This document shows, piece by piece, positions 20,396 to 28,700 of a DNA stretch of 48,521 nt. The stretch's first letter is position 1, and every line of letters begins with the position of its first letter. This DNA is from a virus, in the IMG/VR virus record IMGVR_UViG_3300042691_040002, positions 1-48,521 of that record. One strand, given 5' to 3'. Below the pieces are notes generated by a model that did not search any database, had not been told where the DNA came from, and saw only the letters and a list, made by a program, of their open reading frames with translations. Both the position numbers and the translations under genes were made by a program.

Positions 20396-21246
20396 TACGC
20401 CTTCTTTGTGCGATAAGATTCTGGGACATCTTTTTCCCACTTTTTGTCAAACCAGAACATTCTACCTGTTTTATCTCGAATTGACATCTTTTTCCCATAG
20501 CATGTCATCCATTGATCAAAATTTTCCGATGTCATGCCTTCAGGATTAAACCAGTCTTTAAGTTGCCCTCCTCCTAACTGATACGCATCCCTAACACAAA
20601 GATTGGTTACGTGAATTAGTTCTTTAAATTTTTCGGTTGAAAGCTCGTTTACCGCTTGAAACGGATTAACATTAATGCGGTCAATAATTTCAGCGCGAAG
20701 ATAATTACCTACTCCATTAAACCAACGCTGATTCATCATCAGCTCATTTAGCGGTTTATTAAAGTCTTTTTTCTTTTGCCAATTTGCTATTAACTCGTCA
20801 GAAAATTTTTCATATTCTGTAAGAGGACAAGAACCCCGATTTTGCGAGAAACCCGGAACCCATCTCCACTTAGCAAACCTACGTGGATCATAGAGAATCA
20901 ACCAATTTCCACGAGTTGAACGAATTCTTAAATGCCCGTGTTTAAATGCTTGTTCTAAGCGTGGACTATCTTTACGAATGAATATCCAATTTCCGCTCAT
21001 TCCCATGTTGCAGAGAAGATCCTTTGTTACAGCGCCCTGTATATCGCCTCCTACCAATTCGGTATGCAATAGCAATTCTTTACCTCGACAGATTGCACCA
21101 ATTGTAAATATGCCGCTTTCATACACATCAAGCTCAGTAGAAACTTTAGATACCTCTGATTTTTCAATCTTATCAAAGAAAGGCTCTTGTGCGACTACAT
21201 AATTAATAAAGTCACCCATCAATCGAACTTCTGCTAATTCTGGCAT
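20395..21246 (-). CDS. Fpg/Nei-family DNA glycosylase/AP lyase, apparently zincless
   Basis: Base-excision enzyme that removes oxidised bases and nicks the abasic site. The start MPELAEV places the nucleophile Pro2 and catalytic Glu3 exactly as in Fpg/Nei. Lys56 (RGKELLL), NMGMSG (80-85), DPRRF (120-124) and the helix-two-turn-helix stretch NQRWFNGVGNYLRAEI (172-187) match the family. The C-terminal region keeps a TGRMFWF segment with the conserved finger Arg (262), but the four zinc-binding cysteines are absent: Cys249 is the only cysteine after residue 217, and DKK stands where CPRC normally lies. This resembles the zincless finger of NEIL1-type enzymes. At 283 residues the length is normal. 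The gene overlaps the lipoprotein stop by 1 nt (TAATG). Substrate preference cannot be read from the sequence. Confidence 0.93.
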   Translation of the reverse strand: MPELAEVRLMGDFINYVVAQEPFFDKIEKSEVSKVSTELDVYESGIFTIGAICRGKELLLHTELVGGDIQGAVTKDLLCNMGMSGNWIFIRKDSPRLEQAFKHGHLRIRSTRGNWLILYDPRRFAKWRWVPGFSQNRGSCPLTEYEKFSDELIANWQKKKDFNKPLNELMMNQRWFNGVGNYLRAEIIDRINVNPFQAVNELSTEKFKELIHVTNLCVRDAYQLGGGQLKDWFNPEGMTSENFDQWMTCYGKKMSIRDKTGRMFWFDKKWEKDVPESYRTKKA

Positions 21247-21560
21247 TAGTTCTCGTCTTTAAATTTAACCTCAATTTTTGAATTTGGGTGTTTTTTTCGA
21301 ACAAACGCAATTAATTTTAATGTTTCGTCTTGTGCTGACATATCATATTGTATGAGTGAAAGTTCTTGAACTAATTTCCCTCTATAATATTCCCATTCAA
21401 TTAAGTTAAGATAAGCTATTTTTTCATTACGAAAATAAATAGTATCATTTTGAATAGAGTATTCAGCGGCTTCTTTACCAGTCATTTTAGGTATTCCTTC
21501 CTTATTTACATTACAAGAAAGAAAAAGAATTAATCCAATAAGGATGAGTAGTTTTTTCAT
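21246..21560 (-). CDS. Small predicted lipoprotein (104 aa)
   Basis: The protein starts MKKLLILIGLILFLSCNVN: two lysines, a hydrophobic stretch, then a lipobox LFLSC with Cys16 as the likely lipidated residue. The mature part (about 89 residues) is hydrophilic and charged, with no known domain. It would be exported by the host and anchored in a membrane after signal peptidase II processing. Phage lipoproteins near tail genes are known to block superinfection (T5 Llp is the classic case), so superinfection exclusion is a plausible role, but nothing in the sequence proves it. It sits between the exonuclease (4-nt gap) and the glycosylase (1-nt overlap), unlike the virion genes around it. Confidence 0.75.
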   Translation of the reverse strand: MKKLLILIGLILFLSCNVNKEGIPKMTGKEAAEYSIQNDTIYFRNEKIAYLNLIEWEYYRGKLVQELSLIQYDMSAQDETLKLIAFVRKKHPNSKIEVKFKDEN

Positions 21561-21564
21561 ATGT

Positions 21565-22251
21565 TTATACTAATGTAGGTGTGTTGTAGATATTGTAAAT
21601 TTTGTCCATCATAAGAATCATTGTCTTTACGTCTTTTTCGCAATATGTAATAATACGATCAATGTTGCCTTTCCAAAATTCTCCATGCACTTGGCTACCA
21701 TCAATATCATCTTTAGGCGATGGGACTCCCAAAGAATACGCAGCTTCTTCAAAGGTTACATCCAAGCTAGATAAAGATTTCCACATTTCTTTCATATCTA
21801 GAATGTTCATTTCCCAAGGTTTTTTCTCGTAAGAAGCTATTGATTGTGGAATTTGCAAGCCGTTCATTAATAGCTTTCTTACAACCCAAGGAACATCAAA
21901 GTTTTTAATATTCCAGCCAGTTGGTGTTAATCCATTAGCTCCTGCTTTGTGAAAAAGATTGGCAATATACTTCATCATTACAGACTCTTCATCTTGAATC
22001 GTTTTCACGGTAATTTCACCGTCTTTCCACAGACCGTAAGAAAGGCACACAATTTTTCCAAACTCTGGAAAGAGTGCTACTTTATCTGTATAACCGTTGC
22101 CAGCTGATTCATAACCTAAGCGATTAGCTTTCTTTTTCCAGATCTCCGCGCCGGCTGGATCTTTCTCCAAGAATTGATTAAAATCTTCGTGTTTTCCACA
22201 AGTTTCAATATCAAAAAAGAGAAGAGAGCTTAATTTTGATTGCGATATCAT
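21565..22251 (-). CDS. DEDD-type 3'-5' exonuclease, PolB-exonuclease-like
   Basis: The three exonuclease motifs are visible: Exo I FFDIETCG (Asp14, Glu16), Exo II in GWNIKNFD, and Exo III YCEKD followed by VKTM. The layout matches stand-alone 3'-5' exonucleases related to the DNA polymerase B proofreading domain. It probably acts in phage DNA repair, proofreading or degradation. I start it at the ATG at 22251 (228 residues, MISQSKLSSLLFFD), which puts Exo I near the N-terminus as usual. The longer frame to 22368 needs a TTG start and would run through a hairpin-bearing region between divergent genes; an ATG at 22296 is also possible. It is followed after 4 nt by the lipoprotein gene. Confidence 0.85.
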   Translation of the reverse strand: MISQSKLSSLLFFDIETCGKHEDFNQFLEKDPAGAEIWKKKANRLGYESAGNGYTDKVALFPEFGKIVCLSYGLWKDGEITVKTIQDEESVMMKYIANLFHKAGANGLTPTGWNIKNFDVPWVVRKLLMNGLQIPQSIASYEKKPWEMNILDMKEMWKSLSSLDVTFEEAAYSLGVPSPKDDIDGSQVHGEFWKGNIDRIITYCEKDVKTMILMMDKIYNIYNTPTLV

Positions 22252-22380
22252 AAGTTTTAATTTAATGTTATATACATTGTATAAAAATAGTTTCATAGCG
22301 AGAACTATTTTTAAAATCCGTATAAAACTATTACGGTTCTGTCCAGGGTGGATAAGAACTATAGACAAACTTAAATCATT
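22252..22380. promoter_or_regulatory. Divergent intergenic control region
   Basis: This 129-nt gap separates the leftward exonuclease gene from the rightward zinc-ribbon/SET genes. It is AT-rich and holds two inverted repeats (22282-22313 and 22318-22336) and TATA-like stretches on both strands (minus: TTTTATACAATGTATATAAC; plus: GTATAAAACTATTACGG). It lacks the GATATATAC nonamer found before structural genes, so its timing of expression may differ. Promoter positions are not resolved. Confidence 0.45.
22282..22313. repeat. Perfect 11-bp inverted repeat, possible operator
   Basis: TAAAAATAGTT at 22282-22292 is repeated in reverse complement as AACTATTTTTA at 22303-22313, with a 10-nt spacer. 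It lies between two divergent genes, so a terminator is unlikely; a protein-binding operator fits better. A second short inverted repeat (CCGTA at 22318-22322, TACGG at 22332-22336) follows immediately. Confidence 0.5.
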
Positions 22381-22647
22381 ATGTTAGATTCACAAAACAT
22401 GGGTGGCGGAGAGAATGAGCTTCGCGTTGACCCAAGAACACTTCCTTGGTTTACCTGTTCGGAAGGAATTCAAGTATTCGAACCTTCTTTTCTTTTTAAG
22501 AGAATTTCTCCAATCATCAGTCCGACTGGAAAAGAAGAACTTTACCCAGCAGAGATCATAGTCTGCAAAAAATGTAATAAGGTGCCAAAAGCAATATGGA
22601 ACAAATACCCTGATTTTCCCGATGAACTCAAAGCAACTTGTGACTAA
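22381..22647 (+). CDS. Small zinc-ribbon-like protein (88 aa)
   Basis: ATG at 22381, no Shine-Dalgarno. It has Cys62-x-x-Cys65 in IVCKKCNKVPK, plus Cys26 (WFTCSEG) and Cys87. The first pair expected of a zinc ribbon is degenerate (C-S-E-G), so metal binding is uncertain. The central FKRISPIISPTGKEE segment is the kind of conserved core seen in small uncharacterised phage proteins. It overlaps the SET-domain gene by 26 nt, the only co-directional neighbour, which suggests translational coupling and a linked function. The minus-strand frame on the opposite side looks like a shadow. Function unknown. Confidence 0.7.
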   Translation: MLDSQNMGGGENELRVDPRTLPWFTCSEGIQVFEPSFLFKRISPIISPTGKEELYPAEIIVCKKCNKVPKAIWNKYPDFPDELKATCD

Positions 22648-23068
22648 TCCTTTTATTGATGAAAGATTAGAAATTCGTTGGATTGACAGCATTCAAGGTT
22701 GGGGTGTTTTTACCAGTCAACTAATTAACTCGGGAGCTCTCATAGAAGTGGCTCCCGTTGTTGTTTATCCAAGAAAAATTGCCAACGTCTCATTGTGGGC
22801 TTGCCAAGCAGAAGGTATTCCTGATAAGGATCTCAAGATTGACCAGTACTCGTTAGAATGGCAAGGTAATAATGCGTTTCCTCTTGGATGGACAGGAATC
22901 TATAATCACAGTGACAATCCTAATTGTCGATTCTATGCTGATTATAAACTGTCGCTACTTGGAATAGTTACACTGCAAGAAGTTGCAGCTGACGCACAGC
23001 TGTTAATTAACTATGGTCAGACTTGGTTTGAATCGAAAAAGAGCTATATTACTATGTATTCTTTTTAG
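22622..23068 (+). CDS. SET-domain protein, probable lysine methyltransferase
   Basis: SET domains transfer methyl groups from S-adenosylmethionine to lysine side chains. The diagnostic pieces are present in order: GWGVF (26-30, the G-x-G cofactor loop), YNHSDNPN (94-101, matching NHSxxPN), and INYG (129-132) with the catalytic-type Tyr131. At 148 residues it is a minimal SET domain, without the pre- and post-SET cysteine clusters of histone enzymes, like small viral and bacterial SET proteins. Its substrate is unknown; host ribosomal, translation or nucleoid proteins are candidates only by analogy. It is on the plus strand between minus-strand genes, overlapping the small zinc-ribbon gene upstream and, tail to tail, PhoH by 17 nt. 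Confidence 0.85.
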   Translation: MNSKQLVTNPFIDERLEIRWIDSIQGWGVFTSQLINSGALIEVAPVVVYPRKIANVSLWACQAEGIPDKDLKIDQYSLEWQGNNAFPLGWTGIYNHSDNPNCRFYADYKLSLLGIVTLQEVAADAQLLINYGQTWFESKKSYITMYSF

Positions 23069-23807
23069 GCGGCACTAAGCTTTCTTCGTAATCATCAAAA
23101 ATACGCTCAATCTCAATGATCAGCTTATTTCTTACAATATCCTCGCGCGCAAACTCCATTACAGCAATCTCTTCGTGATCACCAAAAAGTTTAATAATCT
23201 TGCTTAAAGAACTAGCGTCTCTCTTAGAAATATCAATCTGTTTAGTATCACCCAACAAGATCATCTTAGAATTGTCTCCAATTCTAGTCATGGTTGAACG
23301 CATGTTCTTGAGAGTAATGTTTTGCGATTCATCCACAATTATAATGCTGTCATCGATACTCCGCCCACGAATGTAAGCAAGCGGAGTTATTTCGATTAGC
23401 TCGCATCTTTCTAATTCTTCAGTTAATGATTTGCCAATTATCTTATGAAAGTTATCCATAAAGGATATCATAATTGGTTCCATCTTTTCTTTCAGTGTTC
23501 CTTTAAGAAATCCAACTTCTTCTCCTTCCAGGACAGTAACGCTTTTTGCTACAATGATCTTTTTGTAAACACCTTTTGCTAAAAGTCGTAAAGCCTCTGC
23601 ACAAGCAACGTAAGTTTTACCTGTTCCTGCAGGACCTGCGCAAACTATGATTTGATTGTCATTAATTAGACGAACAAATTTCTTTTGATTTTCAGTTTTG
23701 CATTTAAAAGCAATCTTGATCTTTGTCAAGGCTTTCTGCTGTGGGTTAAGTTCATCGCGCTCAACGCGCTCAACTTTTTCTTTTGGGGGATTATTTCCTT
23801 TTTTCAT
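23052..23807 (-). CDS. phoH: PhoH-family P-loop ATPase
   Basis: Walker A GPAGTGKT (58-65) and Walker B IIIVDES (155-161) are intact, with the PhoH-type segment GEEVGFLKGTLKEKMEPI (95-112) and the sensor-like LLGDTKQID (184-192). The 251-residue length is the core ATPase without extra RNA-binding domains. PhoH is common in phages; it is a cytoplasmic ATPase linked to RNA or nucleotide metabolism, but its role in phages is unsettled. The N-terminus is Lys/Glu-rich. Its ATG overlaps the stop of the HAD gene by 4 nt (ATGA), so the two are probably translated together. Its 3' end overlaps the SET gene. Confidence 0.95.
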   Translation of the reverse strand: MKKGNNPPKEKVERVERDELNPQQKALTKIKIAFKCKTENQKKFVRLINDNQIIVCAGPAGTGKTYVACAEALRLLAKGVYKKIIVAKSVTVLEGEEVGFLKGTLKEKMEPIMISFMDNFHKIIGKSLTEELERCELIEITPLAYIRGRSIDDSIIIVDESQNITLKNMRSTMTRIGDNSKMILLGDTKQIDISKRDASSLSKIIKLFGDHEEIAVMEFAREDIVRNKLIIEIERIFDDYEESLVPPKKNT

Positions 23808-24388
23808 CCTACTTTTATTGTTTGAATTCTAACATCTTTTTCACCTTCTATTTCCTTGGCTAGTTCCAAATTTTCTTGGTTATCATCAAAGAAGATCAGA
23901 TCTTTGTATCCGCTGTCAACCAGCTGATGGATGGCTTCTTTTTTTCTTTCTGCAATTGATCCCTTAAAGCCGTACTTAGGGTCATTGACTGCAATAACTA
24001 AATCAGGATGTATATCTATCTTGTTTTCCAAGAAAAAGTCTCGTATTAGCTGCGATTTAGAACGCGCAGTAACAATTGACACATGAACACCTCTACGATA
24101 AAAGTCAAGTAACTTATTCACAACATCGGTAATAAAAGAAGATTTTCTTAATATCTCTGCATCTTCAAATTCATCAAATGAAAGTGTGTTTTTTGGATCG
24201 TGTGTATAGTGGTTGAACTCTTCCGGGGTTAATTCTATTATAGTTGATCCTGTTTTAGGATTTAGCACTTTAATTTTTGCTGCCGATATAATTAAAGTAT
24301 CATCCAAGTCAAAAATTGCTAGTCTTTCACTCTTTTTACCTTTAATTATAACTTCATTTAAATGCTTACGTAGTTTTCCGGACTCCAT
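23804..24388 (-). CDS. HAD-superfamily phosphatase
   Basis: HAD motif I FDLDDTL (nucleophile Asp27, acid Asp29), motif II SIVTARS (Thr107), motif III lysine around 149-150 and motif IV FFDDN (Asp168, Asp169) are all present, so an active aspartyl-phosphate phosphatase is likely. At 194 residues it resembles phage HAD proteins and the 3'-phosphatase domain of polynucleotide kinase, but there is no kinase P-loop, so substrate assignment (nucleic-acid 3' end, nucleotide or small molecule) is open. The ATG lies inside the end of the 463-residue structural gene (31-nt overlap), and it overlaps PhoH by 4 nt. Confidence 0.85.
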   Translation of the reverse strand: MESGKLRKHLNEVIIKGKKSERLAIFDLDDTLIISAAKIKVLNPKTGSTIIELTPEEFNHYTHDPKNTLSFDEFEDAEILRKSSFITDVVNKLLDFYRRGVHVSIVTARSKSQLIRDFFLENKIDIHPDLVIAVNDPKYGFKGSIAERKKEAIHQLVDSGYKDLIFFDDNQENLELAKEIEGEKDVRIQTIKVG

Positions 24389-25749
24389 ACGCTGTATATT
24401 TTATTTGATTCGTTAAATGTAGATGACACCGACCATGCCCACGTTGACCCTCCTGTTAAACCTGTTAACCCTGCTGGTATTTCTGCATCAATAAAAGCTC
24501 TTACTGTTGAAGGAATTGACTTAACTGCCGCAAGATTTTTTTGACCATAGCTTGAGCCGGTTCCTAATCGATAGACACCGTCATGAGTGGTTATCTTTTT
24601 GTTGATTAATGAATTCCCCCACGTGGATGTTATTACAACAGGTTGACCGGTTGCAGCATCAATAAGATCAATTTCAGTCTGTCTTGATGTAACAGTGGTA
24701 ATTGAAGATACTGCAAATACGGTAGTTGAACCTAACGCCGGAAGACCTCCTACGTAAGAAGATATGTTTGGAATTGGGTACCCTTGATACTCTTGCCGTG
24801 TTTTTTCCGAATATATCTTAATTGTAGAAGTGCCTACAATGTAATCATAAATTAAATACTCATTGATCAAAAGACGGCCTTCGTTATCTAACCGGGTTGC
24901 CCATTTTGCGCCAGTCCCAGATCCAATTATGTCAATTGATCGATTGCTGTTCATACCAATACCTTGACTATTAATCTTGATTGTAGAAATGTCAGTGGTA
25001 AGCAAACTACTATACGGTGTCAAAGATGTATTTGTATTTGCTGAATTTCCATAAACATCGATTATAAAGTACGTAGGATTTAATGAAGTATCTGCATCAC
25101 GAAGCATAATACGATGATTTCGTGCGTTTTGGTTAACATCTTGCCAATAAAAATAAAAGTTTCCAGCGTGACTAGCAGTTCCAGTTACTGGCATAAATGA
25201 GGAAGAAAGATTAATCGGAACGTACGCGTCATCAAAACTTTCTTTATCCGAAAATACTTGTCGTTTCCAAACAAAAGTATCAGCTGCACTAATTGTTACT
25301 GGATTTCCCTGATTAATTGTACAAAGAAGAGTATAAACATATTGATATGTTGTAGGATCTAGCGATGTTGCTGTTAAACCAGCTATCTTAGAAACTATAC
25401 CACGAACATAATCTTTGTTTGCGCTTTGCACAGCAAATGCATCGTTTTCTTTAATTAGTTCTGATCCATAAAACCCAGGATTAGTTGCAGTTGCTCCAGC
25501 AAAAGTTGCAGTGTACCCTACTTGTATCTCTGTACTGAAAAGATTACCTGTTACATCCTGTGATAAGCTGGCGCTGATGATTGACGCTGAATAGTCAACG
25601 CTATAATCATCATCAGTAGAAACTTCAGATGTAAAGATCTTCCCTTGCGGCTCTCCTGCTAGAGAATTACCATCCTCCACCGCAGGATTTCGCAGAGCAA
25701 GCTCTTGATACTTTAAAAAGACGTTTGGCGTATTCTTATCAAGACTCAT
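24358..25749 (-). CDS. Tail/baseplate structural protein (463 aa)
   Basis: ATG at 25749. There is no enzyme motif; the protein is rich in Ser, Thr, Ala and Gly with beta-like alternation, ending in short aromatic stretches (STWAWSVSSTF ... YSVWSPENYVSI). A central passage, RSIDIIGSGTGAKWATRLDN (20 residues), resembles repeated beta turns of fibre-like proteins. It follows the 2175-residue baseplate protein with an 11-nt overlap, so it is probably a baseplate or fibre-attachment subunit made with it. No named family is recognised. The downstream HAD gene starts inside its last codons, joining the structural operon to the enzyme pair. Confidence 0.65.
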   Translation of the reverse strand: MSLDKNTPNVFLKYQELALRNPAVEDGNSLAGEPQGKIFTSEVSTDDDYSVDYSASIISASLSQDVTGNLFSTEIQVGYTATFAGATATNPGFYGSELIKENDAFAVQSANKDYVRGIVSKIAGLTATSLDPTTYQYVYTLLCTINQGNPVTISAADTFVWKRQVFSDKESFDDAYVPINLSSSFMPVTGTASHAGNFYFYWQDVNQNARNHRIMLRDADTSLNPTYFIIDVYGNSANTNTSLTPYSSLLTTDISTIKINSQGIGMNSNRSIDIIGSGTGAKWATRLDNEGRLLINEYLIYDYIVGTSTIKIYSEKTRQEYQGYPIPNISSYVGGLPALGSTTVFAVSSITTVTSRQTEIDLIDAATGQPVVITSTWGNSLINKKITTHDGVYRLGTGSSYGQKNLAAVKSIPSTVRAFIDAEIPAGLTGLTGGSTWAWSVSSTFNESNKIYSVWSPENYVSI

Positions 25750-28700
25750 ATATTTCGAAGAAATCTTTTTTCTTGTATGAATTCTTATTACCGTTGCTAT
25801 CTCCTACTTCCAATTCAACAGTAAACTTTCCACCTCGGTCAAACCGCCATAAAAGAATTGGATCTATGACCTCTACTAAAATGCTATCATCATTATCGGT
25901 TATTCTCCAAAGAAAAGAAGTTTTCCCCGCTATTTTACTTGCATCGGAAGATAGCAAAACACTTGTACCTGACGGCACTTTAGAAGGCAATGTTCCAATA
26001 TAGGTTTCTTCCCATCGCCAGGCACCTCCAATAGCAGATTCGTAAGGAAGTTTATTTGACATAACTTCAGCTTCTGAAACGTTGCTAAATGCTGGCGGTT
26101 GAGGCATCGGATCATTAATTAGAAAACTGTAAGCTGGAGGTAAGTCAGCTGCTGGGTACCAACCTTTGGTTCCGCCTGCAGGATTAAGACCTTCGTAAAA
26201 ATAAATCTGCAAAGCTCTTTCATTAAGAAGGAATTCATTAATCCCTCCTTCAAATCCTCCAACATTTCCGTTTCCGTATTGAAATCTTTGGTACACATTT
26301 CTGATAGGATATGTATGGTAAATTGGAATGTTCTGTAAAAGAACCCAATCATAAAATTGAACCCCATTCTGTCCTATCAGCCATCCTAAGTGGTCGGTGC
26401 TCGGAGTTTTTGCATACGCATCTATACAGAAAGATCCTTGTTCGCTCAACTGAATAAAGCTAGATGAATTACCTGTTGGCGTGTACCACTCAATCTGATA
26501 CATGGATTGCTTATTTGTTGTTAAAGATGGCTCCGACAATCTAAGTTGTCTAACCTGTCCACCTGATGCAATAATTTCCAAAACTTTTGCCGGCGTACCT
26601 GGACTAACAGGAAGACCATCACCGGTTATAATTTCACCTACATAAATTTCCGATTCTAATAGACCTGTGATGTTTCTTAAGTAATAAGATCCTACTTTGG
26701 TATCAGCAATAAAGTTTAACTTCTTTTCTATGTTAGTTGCAAGGTATACATCAGAACCTACAATTGATGAAACTTCTATACCAGCACCTAGCGACTCACC
26801 TAAAATAACGTCAGCTGCTAGAATAGGAACAGCAGAGACCGTATTAAGAATTCTACTTGGGTAGCTATATGTATCAAGTTCACCTAAGAAGTAATTAACA
26901 TCAGACGGCGATGAAATACTTCCAATGTAATAGTAAAATCTTGATAGCCCTATTGATTCAGTGTTTCGTAATTCGTAAAGAGCATTAGCCCACTGCTGAG
27001 CAGGAGTCATGCTACCTAATACATTTTGAAAGTAAACCGGGATATCATTATTTAATTGTAGGTTACCGTTCTGTGCAATTTCAGAAATCCTAAAATTACA
27101 TCCTAAATTATTTTGGTAGTCAAGCGTATCCCATGTATGATAGCAAGATTCGTCCCAAAGAAGAGACCTAAGATTACCCCATACCGTGGTTAACGTACCA
27201 ATTTTTCTTTCAGCAAAGTCTTCATCAAAATTTTGTTGCGATGCTAAGAACGACGAGCTAGATCTTAACAGTTCTGATTGCGAATCGTCTACTGTTAAAA
27301 TTGTTCCGATTCCGCCTTTCCAATATCCAGTGTTAATTACCTGAAGACTGTATTCACCAGAAGCAATTCCATGATCATAATACCAACCGGTGTCATTAAC
27401 TGCGCTTGCTGGAAATTCCGTAGACTGTGCTAAAATAAATTCACCTGTTGCAGGATACATGTTAAAGTCCATGTAAATTTCCGCGTTTCCACTGTTATTA
27501 GATCCTAAATATGTTCTTGCGGGAAATACATCATATTCGTATTCAATCCAAATAGATGAGCCATTTGCATATTCTGTTGCAAGATACGCGTTAAGATCAT
27601 TAAGTGATCCACCGTCAATAGTTGCTATATCAACAATGTGAACCCCTTGATAATTTGTAGGCACACCACCCCATATATCGTAAGGATGACCAGTTGTACC
27701 CGCATCAAGAAACGCATGGATTGTTCGTAATCTTTGCTCATAAACTATCGAACCTATTGCGTCTCTAACGTAAAGTATAATGATAGTAAATCCTGGAACA
27801 ATTTCATCAGTTGGGTTTGCGGGTTGACATCCAATAGCAGGAGCTGCGTCTACAATAAACATTTTTCCGATATGATCATTAACTAATGGATCATTATCAA
27901 TTGATTGCTGAATTACCCACGTAGAAGACGATGGAGTTGGATCCCATATTAAATTGCCATTTGCGGCATTGTTACCTCTAAATCTATAAATCTGTCCTAA
28001 CTCACCTCCTTTGTAGTAAATAGAATCAGTCCCTCCTCCTTGTAAAAGAATGTAATTGGGTTGACCAATATAGTTATCTTTTGCTTGGATTCCTATTCGC
28101 TTTCTTTTAGGAATTGCATCGTCTCCGTAAAGACGGACAAACCGGTTTATGATAACCCCGTTTGGATTAGTGGTTTCATTATAAACTTGATCACCTGATA
28201 GAACAATGGTTCCGCCAATCTCTCGAAGAACTTCCCACACTGTAGGATTATTACGAAATGCTTCAGGTGGTGTTGATGCAAGTTCAACTAGAGTTATATT
28301 AGGTATTGAATAATCTGCTGATATAACCTCAATCTGATAGACAACACCACTTCTGCGAATGAATATCCAGTCATTAGGATTAATAACAGGTTGAATTTCT
28401 GGATAAGCACGCTGATTTTCTATTCTTATAGTAGGATTAACTGATGCGGGAGTGGTAAGATTATCGGTGTAGCCTAATACACGCCCTTCAACATTATCTT
28501 CTGGTGAAACCTGTAGAATTTCTATTTGCTTTTTTGGAGGAAGATTGTAGTTATTAACAATTGATGTGTTCCCTACATTAATATGGTCCCATGTAATTTT
28601 TGAATCCTCCCAAATCGCGGTTGAAAATGTTGGATTAACCCAACGGCCATTAGCATTTTCCCAATCGTAACGAATACCTTCAAAAACCGGTGGCGATAGC

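Noticed and set aside
22282-22313. Inverted repeat as a transcription terminator
   Set aside because: Both flanking genes are transcribed away from it, so no transcript is expected to end there.
22252-22368. Longer exonuclease N-terminus starting with TTG at 22368
   Set aside because: It would add an atypical extension before the Exo I motif and pass through inverted repeats between divergent genes; ATG 22251 fits the family better.
22390-22692. 100-codon minus-strand frame opposite the zinc-ribbon gene
   Set aside because: The plus-strand frame has the C-x-x-C motif, an ATG after the divergent region and an overlap with SET; the minus frame has no supporting feature.
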